A stretch of 64,000 bases of DNA from Streptomyces bambusae (lineage in GTDB: Bacteria > Actinomycetota > Actinomycetes > Streptomycetales > Streptomycetaceae): NCBI RefSeq assembly GCF_020532645.1, contig NZ_JAJAUZ010000008.1, positions 122,989 through 186,988 of the forward strand. Direction: 5' to 3'. Within the stretch, counting starts at the first letter, position 1; each line of letters begins with the position of its first letter. A program made the translations under genes and the position numbers. Shown here in pieces: positions 7,810 through 16,436 of this stretch. The notes beneath the pieces were generated by a model, which was not told where the DNA came from, ran no database searches, and worked only from the letters and a program-made list of their open reading frames with translations.

Positions 7810-8529
7810 TCAGGCCGGCGGGGCGGGCAGGTCTGCCGAGGCCACCGTGGCCGTGTGGGCGTCCGCCTCCGCGAGGAGCGTGCCGTCGGGACCCCAGACG
7901 GCGGAGCGTCCGCAGCCGGTCCAGGGGCCCGCAGGCCCCACGTGGTTGGCGAGCACGACCGCCATACCAGTGGCGGCGGCGATCGCCGGGTACACCGTGG
8001 CCCGCTCCTGCACCCCGCCGCCCGTGCCGTACAGCGACGAGGCCAAGTGCACCCGGCAGCCGTCGGACGCGCCCCGCCCCGTCAGCTCCGGGAAGTGGTT
8101 GTCATAGCAGGTGGCCAGCGAAAACCCGGTCCCGCCGAGCGTGAAGCGCCCGTCCCGCGTGCCCGGCTCGAACACCCCCTGCTCCTGCTCGTACAGGCAC
8201 TGCTTCGCGTACGTCGTCAGCAGGCTGCCATCCGCCGCGTACACGAACGTCGTCAGCGCGGGCAGCGGACCGCCGGTCGGGGCCGCGCAGTTCACGACGG
8301 TCGCGATGCCGCTCGACCGGACCGGGTCCAGCCGCGGGTCCTCCGGCCCCGTCCACAACCCCCGGTCCGCGCGCAGCGCGTCGATCTCGTAGCCCGTGAG
8401 CGCGAGTTCGGGGAACACCACCAGCTCGGCCCCCGCCTCCCGGGCCGCCCCGGCCAGGCGCACCACCTCCGCCACGTTGGCCTTCACGTCGGCCGGTACG
8501 CAGGTCAGCTGGGCAGCGGCGATCCTCAC
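7810..8529 (-). CDS. Carbon-nitrogen hydrolase (nitrilase superfamily amidase)
   Basis: The 239-residue protein has the nitrilase-superfamily triad: Glu41 in VVFPELALTGYE, Lys109 in TTYAKQCL, and nucleophilic Cys141 in SLATCYDNHFPE. Family members hydrolyse non-peptide C-N bonds of amides or nitriles in the cytoplasm. The GTG start (8527-8529) overlaps the stop of the upstream TetR gene as GTGA, so the two are translationally coupled; an AAAGGGAG ribosome site precedes it. It is similar to branches annotated as omega-amidase or N-carbamoyl hydrolase, but the substrate cannot be told from sequence. Immediate coupling suggests the TetR protein senses its substrate or product. Confidence 0.9.
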   Translation of the reverse strand: MRIAAAQLTCVPADVKANVAEVVRLAGAAREAGAELVVFPELALTGYEIDALRADRGLWTGPEDPRLDPVRSSGIATVVNCAAPTGGPLPALTTFVYAADGSLLTTYAKQCLYEQEQGVFEPGTRDGRFTLGGTGFSLATCYDNHFPELTGRGASDGCRVHLASSLYGTGGGVQERATVYPAIAAATGMAVVLANHVGPAGPWTGCGRSAVWGPDGTLLAEADAHTATVASADLPAPPA

Positions 8530-9155
8530 GAGGCGGCTCCCTTTCCGTGGTCGTGCCCGGGCCCGCGCCCGGACGGGTCGGCGGCCGGACTCCCGTGCAG
8601 CAGGGTGACGAACGCACGGAACGCGGCCGGCATGTCCACCGCATCCGGCGCCAGCAGCCACTGGTACTGGAGCCCGTCAAGCACCGCGACCAGCAGCGGG
8701 GCGGCCGCCTCCGGGGTCAGCCCCGACGGCAGCCGGCCGCCGAACTCGGCCCGCAGCACCGCGGCCATCTCGGCCCGCACCTGCGCGTACCGGGTGGTGA
8801 AGAACTCCCGCGCCGGATGCCCCTCGGTGACGCTCTCCCCGAGCAGCGCCGAGAACGTCTGCACGATCCCCGGCCGCATCGCGTTGTAGTCGACCAGCGA
8901 GGCCAGCAGGTCCAGCCGCCACTCCCCGGCCGCGGCCCGGGAGCCGCCGCCGGTGTCCCAGCGGTCCCGCTCCTCCAGGACGGCGACCAGCAGCGCCTCC
9001 TTCGAGGGGAAGTGGTGCAGGACGCCCTGCTGGGTCAGGCCCACCCGCTCGGCCACCGCGGCCAGAGAGGCCCCCCGGTAGCCGCGCTCGGCGATGACCT
9101 CCAGCGCCGCGCGCAGGATCTCCCCGCGCCGCTCCTCGCTCCTGGCCCTGGCCAT
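8526..9155 (-). CDS. TetR-family transcriptional regulator
   Basis: The 209-residue protein carries an N-terminal TetR helix-turn-helix: RRGEILRAALEVIAERG near residues 9-25 and GLTQQGVLHHFPSKEALL near 42-59. The C-terminal ligand domain ends around the sequence RGPGHDHGKGAAS. The chosen ATG (9153-9155) begins MARARSEE, right before the HTH, and is preceded by a GGGGCGGGGCGG tract; upstream in-frame starts give an unlikely Arg-rich extension. It is divergent from the GH3 beta-glucosidase gene and coupled to the nitrilase gene, so it could control either. No clear operator was identified in the 239-bp divergent gap, which contains GTCC tetranucleotide repeats (9233-9264). Confidence 0.9.
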   Translation of the reverse strand: MARARSEERRGEILRAALEVIAERGYRGASLAAVAERVGLTQQGVLHHFPSKEALLVAVLEERDRWDTGGGSRAAAGEWRLDLLASLVDYNAMRPGIVQTFSALLGESVTEGHPAREFFTTRYAQVRAEMAAVLRAEFGGRLPSGLTPEAAAPLLVAVLDGLQYQWLLAPDAVDMPAAFRAFVTLLHGSPAADPSGRGPGHDHGKGAAS

Positions 9156-9394
9156 CCGCCCCGCGCCCCTTCCCGTGGTCCGCCCGTACGCCGCCGTACC
9201 CGCGGACCCGTCAGCCCGCCGCGCCCGGCCCACCCGTCCGTCCACCCGTCCGTCCGTCCGTCAAGGCAGGACCGTACGCCATCCCCCGGCACACCGCCCC
9301 GATCATCACGAAAAGATAACATCACCTACCGGTCTACAGGGAACCGCGCCACCATGGGGCCACTCCGCACCCGATCCCACCGAGGAGGCCGGCC

Positions 9395-11857
9395 GTGGCA
9401 GATGCGGCGCACCCCCACTCCGACCGGGCCGAACAGGCACGCACCGAGGCCGTGGAGGCGGCGCTCGGCAAGCTCGACCTCGACACCAAGGCCCGGCTGC
9501 TGTCCGGCCGCGACATGTGGTCCCTGCCCGCCCTCCCCGAGATCGGCCTGCAGTCCCTCGTCATGTCCGACGGCCCGATCGGCGTCCGCGGCGTGCGCTG
9601 GACCGCCGACGACCCGTCGGTCGCCCTGCCCTCGCCCACCGCGCTCGCCGCCTCCTGGGACCCGGAACTCGCCCGCCGGGCCGGCGGCCTCCTTGCCCAG
9701 GAGGCCCGCCGCAAGGGCGTCCACGTCCTGCTCGCCCCCACCGTCAACCTGCACCGCTCCCCGCTCGGCGGCCGCCACTTCGAGTGCTACTCCGAAGACC
9801 CGCACCTCACCGGAGAGATCGGCACCGGCTACGTCCGCGGCGTCCAGGACGGCGGCGTCGGCACCACCGTCAAGCACTTCGTCGGCAACGACGCCGAGAC
9901 CGACCGCTTCACCGTCGACAACGAGATCGCCGAAGGCCCGCTGCGCGAGCTGTACCTCGCGCCGTTCGAGACGATCGTCAAGAACGCCCGGCCCTGGGGC
10001 GTCATGACCGCCTACAACCAGGTCAACGGCACGACCATGTCCGAGCACCGCCGCCTCGTCCAGGACGTCCTGCGCGGCGAGTGGGGCTTCGACGGCGTCA
10101 ACGTCTCCGACTGGATGGCCGCCCGCTCCACCGCCGGCGGCATCCTCGGCGGCCTCGACATCGCCATGCCCGGCCCGCAGACCGTCTACGGACCCGCCCT
10201 CGCCGACGCGGTCCGGGCCGGCACCGTCCCCGAGTCCGCCCTCGACGCCGCCGTCCGCAACGTCCTGATGCTGGCCGCCCGCACCGGCGCCCTCGACGGT
10301 GCCCCGCCCGTGGTCGCCGAGCCGCCCGCCGCCGTCGACGGTCCCGCCCTGGCCCGGGAGATCGCCCGCCGCGGCTCCGTCCTCGTCCGCAACGAGAACG
10401 GCGTCCTCCCGCTCACCCCCGGCCGGATCGCCCTCTGCGGCGCCGCCGCCCGCGATGCCCGGGTGCTCGGAGGCGGCTCCGCCACCGTCTTCCCGGAGCG
10501 GGTGGTCTCCCCGCTCGACGGCCTCACCGAAGCCCTCGCCGCCGTCCCCGGCGCCACCCTGACCTACTGCACCGGCGCCGACCCGTCCGACGAACTCGTC
10601 CCCGCCGGAGCGGACTTCATCCTCCGCGCGGTCTGCCGCGACGCCGCCGGCACGGTGCTCGGCGAGGGCAGCCTGCCCTCCGGTCAGGTCCAGTGGATCG
10701 GCGACGACCTCCCCGCCGGTGCCACGTACGACACCATGGCCGAGATCGAGGTGACCGGCACCTTCGTGCCCCGCGAGAGCGGCGAACACGCCTTCGGCAC
10801 CCGCGGACTGGGCGCCTTCGCCCTCAGCGTCGGCGGCACCCCGTTGTGGGCGGGCGTCCAGCAGATGGGCGACGAGGCCGACCCCTTCGAGGCGTTCTTC
10901 GGCGCCCCCACCGAACGCGGCCGCGCCACCCTCACCGCCGGCGAACCCGTCGACGTCTCGCTCCGCTACCAGGTCCCCGACCTGGCCGCCGTCCCGCTCA
11001 AGGCGGTCATGTTCTCCCTGCTCCACCTCGGCCCCCGCCGGGACCCCGACACCCTCATCGCCGAGGCCGTCGAAGCCGCCCGCGCCGCCGACACCGCGAT
11101 CGTGGTCGTCGCCACCACCGAACGCGTCGAGTCCGAGGGCTTCGACCGCACCGACCTCGCCCTGCCCGGCCGCCAGGACGACCTCGTCCGCGCCGTCGCC
11201 GCCGCCAACCCCCGCACCGTCGTCGTCGTCAACGCCGGCTCCCCGGTGGAGCTGCCGTGGCGCGAGGACGTGGCCGCCGTCCTGCTGACCTGGTTCCCCG
11301 GCCAGGAAGGCGGCGCCGCCCTCGCGGACGTCCTGACCGGCGCCGCCGAACCCGGCGGCCGCCTCCCCACCACCTGGCCCGCCGCCCTCGCCGACGCCCC
11401 CGTCACCGACGTCACCCCGCAGGACGGCCGGCTCGCCTACCGCGAGGGCCTGTTCATCGGCTACCGCGCCTGGGACCGGGCCCCCGCCTCCCCGGCCTAC
11501 CCCTTCGGCCACGGCCTCGGCTACACGGACTGGTCGTACGAATCACTGGAGGCCACCCCCACCACCGTCCGGGTCCGGGTCCGCAACACCGGCACCCGCC
11601 CCGGCCGCGAGGTCGTCCAGGTCTACCTCGCGCCGCCCGCCGGCACCGCGGACCGCCCGGCCCGCCGGCTCGCCGGCTTCGCCGCCGTCGAGGCCGGCCC
11701 CGGCGAGAGCGCCGAGGCGGAGGTCACCCTGCCCGCCCGCGCCTTCGAGGCCTGGGACGAGGAGGCCGGCGGCTGGGCCCGCACCACCGGCCGCCACCAG
11801 GTGCAGGCCGGCCGGTCCGTCACCGACACCCGGCTCGCCGCCACCCTGGAGGTCTGA
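9395..11857 (+). CDS. Family GH3 beta-glucosidase with PA14 insert
   Basis: The 820-residue enzyme has the GH3 layout. The TIM-barrel domain contains MSDGPIGVRG near residue 57, the KHF motif at 160-162 and the catalytic Asp239 in NVSDWMAARS. The alpha/beta sandwich domain (about 320-640) is interrupted by a PA14 module near 390-530, and a fibronectin-III-like domain lies at the C-terminus (about 720-820). No signal peptide is present, so it acts in the cytoplasm on imported beta-linked oligosaccharides. The GTG start is preceded by CCGAGGAGG. It is divergent from the TetR gene. PA14 insertion is known in KdgF/BglX-like GH3 enzymes and restricts the active-site pocket. The exact glycoside is not predictable. 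Confidence 0.93.
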   Translation: MADAAHPHSDRAEQARTEAVEAALGKLDLDTKARLLSGRDMWSLPALPEIGLQSLVMSDGPIGVRGVRWTADDPSVALPSPTALAASWDPELARRAGGLLAQEARRKGVHVLLAPTVNLHRSPLGGRHFECYSEDPHLTGEIGTGYVRGVQDGGVGTTVKHFVGNDAETDRFTVDNEIAEGPLRELYLAPFETIVKNARPWGVMTAYNQVNGTTMSEHRRLVQDVLRGEWGFDGVNVSDWMAARSTAGGILGGLDIAMPGPQTVYGPALADAVRAGTVPESALDAAVRNVLMLAARTGALDGAPPVVAEPPAAVDGPALAREIARRGSVLVRNENGVLPLTPGRIALCGAAARDARVLGGGSATVFPERVVSPLDGLTEALAAVPGATLTYCTGADPSDELVPAGADFILRAVCRDAAGTVLGEGSLPSGQVQWIGDDLPAGATYDTMAEIEVTGTFVPRESGEHAFGTRGLGAFALSVGGTPLWAGVQQMGDEADPFEAFFGAPTERGRATLTAGEPVDVSLRYQVPDLAAVPLKAVMFSLLHLGPRRDPDTLIAEAVEAARAADTAIVVVATTERVESEGFDRTDLALPGRQDDLVRAVAAANPRTVVVVNAGSPVELPWREDVAAVLLTWFPGQEGGAALADVLTGAAEPGGRLPTTWPAALADAPVTDVTPQDGRLAYREGLFIGYRAWDRAPASPAYPFGHGLGYTDWSYESLEATPTTVRVRVRNTGTRPGREVVQVYLAPPAGTADRPARRLAGFAAVEAGPGESAEAEVTLPARAFEAWDEEAGGWARTTGRHQVQAGRSVTDTRLAATLEV

Positions 11858-11939
11858 CCCGCCGGACCCTCCCGAGACCGGACCGGGGGCGGGCCCTGAC
11901 ACCCGCCCCCGGCTCCGCACCCGCCGCGGCCCGCACCGG

Positions 11940-12860
11940 CTACCGCGGCGGACCCGCCGCCGTCACCTGCCGGTGCGCCAGCTCCGCCAGCCGCGCCTGC
12001 CCGTCCTTGCCCGGGTGGAACCAGTCCCACCGGCTCAGCTGGGACACCGTGAACGGGTAGCGGAACACCGCACCCCCGTCGTACCGGCACAGCGGATCCC
12101 TTCCGCACACCTCCCGCAGCACCGTGTTGTACGCGACCACCCGCGCCTGCACCGCCGCCCGCCGCTTCGCCGCCGCCGCGTCCACCGCCTCCGGATCGGC
12201 CAGCATCGACGGGCAGATGCCCAGCTTCCAGATCTGCCGGCCCAGCGGACTGTCCCGCCCGGTCTCCCACAGCCGCATCAGGTCCGGCACGCTCGACACG
12301 TACACCTGCGTCTTCGGCAGCGCCTTCCGCAGCCGCCCCAGCCCCTTCGCGAAATCCGAACGGAACTCCTCGACCGGCGTCATCGACGCCGCCGACGTCC
12401 GGCACGCGTCGTTCGCCCCCGCCATCACCGTCACCAGCTCCGGCCGCTGCTCCGCGGCCGCCGCCAACTGCCCCGGCAGGTCCGCCATCCGCGCCCCGGT
12501 CCGGGCGAAGTTCCAGCTCCGGTCCGCCGCCCCCGCCGGCCCCAGCAGACGGCTCGCCAGACTGCGCACCGCCGGGTCGTTCCCGGTGGCCCAGGACGCC
12601 TCCGGACAGTCCGCCAGAACCGAACACGCATCGAAACCACGGGTGATGGAGTCACCCACAGCGGCGATGGAATCCGGATTCCGGTTCCATACGGGGACGG
12701 GCTTCGCCGGCGGCCGCGCAGCAGCCCCGGCGGCACGCTCGCCGGCACCCCCATCCCACCCCGCTGAGCAGCCCGTACCCATCGCCATCAGCACAACTGC
12801 CAGAGCCGCCGCGGCCGCCCGGGCGGTGCGCGGACGGCTGTGCGGCACGGTCTTCCGCAT
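11940..12860 (-). CDS. SGNH/GDSL-family hydrolase, predicted lipoprotein
   Basis: The 306-residue protein starts with a lipoprotein signal: RTARAAAAALAVVLMAMGTGC, with the lipobox Cys at residue 31. SGNH blocks are clear: block I AAVGDSITRG near 67-76, block III MAGANDACRTS, and block V DWFHPGKDGQ with the catalytic Asp/His. Such enzymes are esterases or lipases; this one would be anchored outside the membrane. Several Cys pairs (for example in DACSVLADCPE) could form disulfides. The ATG at 12858-12860 follows GAGGGGAT. Its 3' end faces the beta-glucosidase gene with 82 bases between the stops. Confidence 0.88.
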   Translation of the reverse strand: MRKTVPHSRPRTARAAAAALAVVLMAMGTGCSAGWDGGAGERAAGAAARPPAKPVPVWNRNPDSIAAVGDSITRGFDACSVLADCPEASWATGNDPAVRSLASRLLGPAGAADRSWNFARTGARMADLPGQLAAAAEQRPELVTVMAGANDACRTSAASMTPVEEFRSDFAKGLGRLRKALPKTQVYVSSVPDLMRLWETGRDSPLGRQIWKLGICPSMLADPEAVDAAAAKRRAAVQARVVAYNTVLREVCGRDPLCRYDGGAVFRYPFTVSQLSRWDWFHPGKDGQARLAELAHRQVTAAGPPR

Positions 12861-13184
12861 CCGGTGATCCCCTCCCTCGCTGCCGGGCGCCCGGCAACGG
12901 CGTCCTGCTGAGTGAAAGCTCGGTGTTTCCCTGTCCTCGGACCGACCGTACGTCACACCTGGACCCCCGGCGCACGGTAGTTTCTTCTCGTGGAGCGTGC
13001 CGCAGCCGCCCCTCCGCCCACCGGTGGCGCAATGTCAGATCGGTTCCGGTAAATTACATCACGTCACATACTGTCCGTTTTCAGGAGATTCACTCCCGGT
13101 GTTGTTTACTATGGGTGACCTCGGGAACGGCACCGGCACGAGGCCGCTGGGGAAGGCGAACCTCGTCCCACACTGGAGGTCCCG
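12861..13184. other. 324-base divergent promoter region
   Basis: No supported gene lies here. The region separates the SGNH lipoprotein gene (leftward) and the DUF3145 gene (rightward) and must hold both promoters. A TACTAT hexamer at 13108-13113, with TTGTTT a few bases upstream, lies in the relatively AT-rich segment 13040-13115. A 63-codon open frame at 12997-13188 has no ribosome site or recognisable product and was not called. Confidence 0.6.
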
Positions 13185-13679
13185 GTGACGACACGTGGAG
13201 TTCTGTACGTGCATTCCGCGCCCCGCGCGCTCTGTCCGCACGTGGAATGGGCAGTGGCGGGCGTGCTCGGAGTGCGCGTGAATCTCGACTGGATCAGACA
13301 GCCCGCCTCGCCCGGCACCTGGCGGGCCGAGTTCTCCTGGCAGGCGGCCGCCGGCACCGCCTCCCAGCTCGCCTCCGCCCTGCGCGGCTGGCAGATGCTG
13401 CGCTTCGAGGTGACGGCCGAGCCCTGCGCCACCGCCGAGGGCGAGCGCTACAGCTCCACCCCCGAACTCGGCATCTTCCACGCCGTCACCGGCCTGCACG
13501 GCGACATCCTGGTCCCCGAGGACCGGCTGCGCGCAGCCCTCGCCCGCGCCGCCGCAGGCGGCACCGGCCTGGAAGCGGAGATCGCCCGGCTGCTCGGCAA
13601 ACCCTGGGACGACGAGCTGGAGCCCTTCCGGTACGCCGGCGAGGGCGCCCCCGTCCGCTGGCTGCACCAGGTGGTCTGA
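13185..13679 (+). CDS. DUF3145 family protein
   Basis: The 164-residue protein matches the actinobacterial DUF3145 family: the opening MTTRGVLYVHSAPRALCPHVEWA, the segment VNLDWIRQPASPGTWRAE and the end APVRWLHQVV are highly typical. The family is nearly universal in actinobacteria and of unknown function. The protein has no signal peptide or membrane helix, so it is cytosolic. The GTG start follows GGAGGTCCCG. It converges on the fabF end of the fatty-acid operon, from which it is separated by a perfect-palindrome terminator; the same linkage to fab genes is common in Streptomyces. Confidence 0.93.
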   Translation: MTTRGVLYVHSAPRALCPHVEWAVAGVLGVRVNLDWIRQPASPGTWRAEFSWQAAAGTASQLASALRGWQMLRFEVTAEPCATAEGERYSSTPELGIFHAVTGLHGDILVPEDRLRAALARAAAGGTGLEAEIARLLGKPWDDELEPFRYAGEGAPVRWLHQVV

Positions 13680-13693
13680 GCGGCGGCCCGCAC

Positions 13694-13741
13694 ACGCGAA
13701 GGGGCCCCGCCCGGCAGCTGCCGGGCGGGGCCCCTTCGCGT
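13694..13741. terminator. Bidirectional terminator, 48-bp perfect palindrome
   Basis: The 48 bases form a fully self-complementary palindrome (24-bp arms with no unpaired loop bases in DNA), with the centre CAGCTG and the outer part CGCGAAGGGGCCCC. It lies between the convergent DUF3145 and fabF stops and must serve both. Confidence 0.93.
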
Positions 13742-13755
13742 CGGTCCTACGGCCG

Positions 13756-15018
13756 TCAGACCGAGCGGAACGCCAGCGTCACGTTGTGACCGCCGAAGCC
13801 GAACGAGTTGTTGATCGCGGCGATCGTGCCCTCGGGCAGCTTGCGCGGCTCGCCCGTCACGATGTCGGCGTCGATGCCCTCGTCGAGCTCGTCGATGTTG
13901 ATGGTCGGCGGGGCCAGCCGGTGGTACAGCGCCAGCACGGTCGCGACGCTCTCGATGCCGCCGGCACCGCCGAGCAGGTGGCCCGTCATCGACTTGGTCG
14001 CCGACACCGCCACGTGGTCCAGGTCGTCGCCCAGCACCTTGCGCAGCGCCATGATCTCGGCGCTGTCGCCCTGCGGGGTCGAGGTCGCGTGCGCGTTGAG
14101 GTGGACCACCTCGGACGGCTTCAGACCCGTGTTGTCCAGCAGGTTCTGCACCGCTGCGGCGACACCGCGGCCGGTCGGCTCGGGCTGCGCGATGTGGTGG
14201 CTGTCGGCCGACAGTCCCTGGCCCAGCACCTCGCAGTAGACGCGGGCACCGCGCTTGGCGGCGTGCTCCGCGGACTCCAGCACGATCACGCCGGCACCCT
14301 CGCCGAGGACGAACCCGTCACGGTTCTTGTCGTACGGGCGGGAGGCCTTGGTGGGCTCGTCGTTGTTCTTCGACATCGCCATCATGTTGGCGAAGGCCGC
14401 GATCGGCAGCGGGTGGATCGCCGCCTCGGTGCCGCCCGCGACGACCACGTCGGCACGGCCGGTACGGATCATCTCGACGGCGTAGCCGATGGCCTCGGCG
14501 CCCGACGCGCAGGCGCTGACCGGGGTGTGCACGCCGGCCCGGGCGTTGACCTCGAGGCCGACGTTCGCCGACGGGCTGTTCGGCATGAGCATGGGGACGG
14601 TGTGCGGGGAGACCCGGCGCACACCCTTTTCCTTCAGTACGTCGTACTGGTCGAGCAGCGTCGTCACGCCGCCGATGCCGGAGGCGATCACGGTGCCCAG
14701 GCGCTCCGGCTCCACGGACGCGTCCTCGCCGGCGGCAGCCGTGTAACCGGCGTCCGCCCAGGCCTCCTTGGCCGCGATCAGCGCGAACTGCGCCGAGCGG
14801 TCCAGCTTGCGCGCCAACGGGCGGGGCAGGACCTCGCCGGGGTCGACGGCGGCCTGAGCGGCGATGCGGACCGGAAGGTCGGCGAAGCGCTCGCCCTCCA
14901 GGGGGCGGACCCCGGAACGGCCCGCGAGCAGGCCCTCCCAGGTCGATGCGCTGTCGCCACCCAGCGGAGTCGTTGCGCCGATACCGGTGACGACCACGGT
15001 GCGATTGGTCTGGCTCAC
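13756..15018 (-). CDS. fabF: Beta-ketoacyl-ACP synthase II
   Basis: The 420-residue condensing enzyme has the KAS II active site: nucleophile Cys170 in TPVSACASGAEAIG, His in LNAHATSTPQGD and His in SMTGHLLGGAGG. It elongates acyl-ACP with malonyl-ACP in type II fatty-acid synthesis. The GTG start (15016-15018) gives VSQTNRTVVVTG, with GGAGAAAG upstream; the longer in-frame extension to 15084 lacks such a site. It is the last gene of the fabD-fabH-acpP-fabF operon, 79 bases after acpP. Confidence 0.97.
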   Translation of the reverse strand: MSQTNRTVVVTGIGATTPLGGDSASTWEGLLAGRSGVRPLEGERFADLPVRIAAQAAVDPGEVLPRPLARKLDRSAQFALIAAKEAWADAGYTAAAGEDASVEPERLGTVIASGIGGVTTLLDQYDVLKEKGVRRVSPHTVPMLMPNSPSANVGLEVNARAGVHTPVSACASGAEAIGYAVEMIRTGRADVVVAGGTEAAIHPLPIAAFANMMAMSKNNDEPTKASRPYDKNRDGFVLGEGAGVIVLESAEHAAKRGARVYCEVLGQGLSADSHHIAQPEPTGRGVAAAVQNLLDNTGLKPSEVVHLNAHATSTPQGDSAEIMALRKVLGDDLDHVAVSATKSMTGHLLGGAGGIESVATVLALYHRLAPPTINIDELDEGIDADIVTGEPRKLPEGTIAAINNSFGFGGHNVTLAFRSV

Positions 15019-15097
15019 AGGAATTCTTTCTCCACGTCTGATGGGGTGCTGAATTGTCACGGCGCCACCGCCGGGTGGCGACAAACGCTCGTCAGGC

Positions 15098-15346
15098 TCA
15101 GGCCTGGTGCTTGGCGATGTAGTCCGCGGCGTCGCCGACGGTACGCAGCGCCTTGACGTCCTCGTCCGGGATCTTCACGTCGAAGCGCTCTTCGGCGGCG
15201 ACGACGACCTCGACCATGGACAGGGAGTCGACGTCCAGGTCGTCGGTGAAGGACTTGTCGACCTCGACGTCCTCGACCGGGATGCCGGCGATCTCGTTCA
15301 CGATCTCCGCGAGACCGGCGACGATCTCTTCCTGGGTGGCGGCCAT
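15098..15346 (-). CDS. acpP: Acyl carrier protein of fatty-acid synthesis
   Basis: This acidic 82-residue protein has the phosphopantetheine site DVDSLSMVEV with Ser41 as the attachment residue. It carries the growing acyl chain between FabD, FabH and FabF. Its place between fabH and fabF marks it as the primary-metabolism ACP, not a polyketide ACP. A ribosome site AAGGAGCG precedes the ATG. Confidence 0.97.
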   Translation of the reverse strand: MAATQEEIVAGLAEIVNEIAGIPVEDVEVDKSFTDDLDVDSLSMVEVVVAAEERFDVKIPDEDVKALRTVGDAADYIAKHQA

Positions 15347-15416
15347 GTTGGCGCTCCTTCGCTAGCTATCTGAAAGGTGAAACGGGTACTGCACGGCGTC
15401 CGGGTGATCCGGGCGC

Positions 15417-16418
15417 CTAGGGGAGGGTAACCACCGTGGCGGCGTAGACGAGACCTGCCCCGAAACCGATGACGAGCGCGGTGTCGCCGCTCTTCGCCTG
15501 CCCCGTCGCCAGGAGCCGCTCCATCGCGAGCGGGATCGAGGCGGCCGAGGTGTTGCCGGTGGTTTCCACGTCGCGGGCGACCGTGACGTGCTCCGGCAGC
15601 TTGAGAGTCTTCACCATCGAATCGATGATCCGCATGTTGGCCTGGTGCGGGATGAAGACGTCCAGGTCGTCGGCCGAGATGCCGGCCGCGTCCAGGGCCT
15701 GCTGGGCGACCTTCGCCATCTCGAAGACGGCCCAGCGGAACACCGCCTGGCCCTCCTGCGTGATGGCCGGGAACTTCTCGACCGTTCCGGAGCGGTACTC
15801 GTCCCACGGCACGGTCTGCTTGATGGTCTCGGACTTGTCGCCCTCCGAACCCCACACCGTGGGGCCGATGGCCGGCTCGTCCGAGGGACCGACGATCACG
15901 GCACCGGCCCCGTCACCGAACAGGAAGGCCGTCGCGCGGTCCTCCAGGTCGGTCAGGTCGGACAGCCGTTCCACGCCGATGACCAGGACGTACTTCGCCG
16001 AACCCTCGACGACGAGGCTCTTGGCCAGGGTCAGCCCGTAGCCGAAGCCGGCGCAGCCGGCCGAGATGTCGAACGCCGCGGGCTTGACCGCACCGACCCG
16101 GTCCGCGATCTCGGTCGCGACGGCCGGGGTCTGCTTGAAGTGCGAGACCGTGGAGACGATGACCGCGCCGATCTGCTCCGCTCCGATGCCCGCGTCCGCG
16201 AGTGCCTTGCCGGCGGCCTCCACGGACATCGCCGCGACGGTCTCCTGCGGGGAGGCCCAGTGGCGGGTGGCGATGCCGGACCGGGAGCGGATCCACTCGT
16301 CGGACGAGTCGATCGTCTCCAGGATGACCTCGTTCGGCACCACCCGGGTCGGGCGGTAGCCGCCGACCCCGAGGATGCGGGCGTACGGAGACCCTTGGGC
16401 AGGCTTGATCTTCGACAT
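15417..16418 (-). CDS. fabH: Beta-ketoacyl-ACP synthase III
   Basis: The 333-residue enzyme shows the KAS III triad: Cys122 in DISAGCAGFGYGL, His in FIPHQANMRIID and Asn in TTGNTSAASIP. FabH starts each fatty acid by condensing an acyl-CoA primer with malonyl-ACP; in Streptomyces it accepts branched primers. The ATG is preceded by GGAGCC. It lies 18 bases after fabD, so the pair is certainly co-transcribed. Confidence 0.97.
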   Translation of the reverse strand: MSKIKPAQGSPYARILGVGGYRPTRVVPNEVILETIDSSDEWIRSRSGIATRHWASPQETVAAMSVEAAGKALADAGIGAEQIGAVIVSTVSHFKQTPAVATEIADRVGAVKPAAFDISAGCAGFGYGLTLAKSLVVEGSAKYVLVIGVERLSDLTDLEDRATAFLFGDGAGAVIVGPSDEPAIGPTVWGSEGDKSETIKQTVPWDEYRSGTVEKFPAITQEGQAVFRWAVFEMAKVAQQALDAAGISADDLDVFIPHQANMRIIDSMVKTLKLPEHVTVARDVETTGNTSAASIPLAMERLLATGQAKSGDTALVIGFGAGLVYAATVVTLP

Positions 16419-16436
16419 GCGGTGGGGCTCCTTCGC

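Noticed and set aside
9094..12060. A very long + strand open frame (988 codons) overlapping the GH3 gene
   Set aside because: It is a shadow of the GH3 frame caused by the high GC content. Its translation is Arg/Pro-rich with no domain, while the other frame has clear GH3 motifs.
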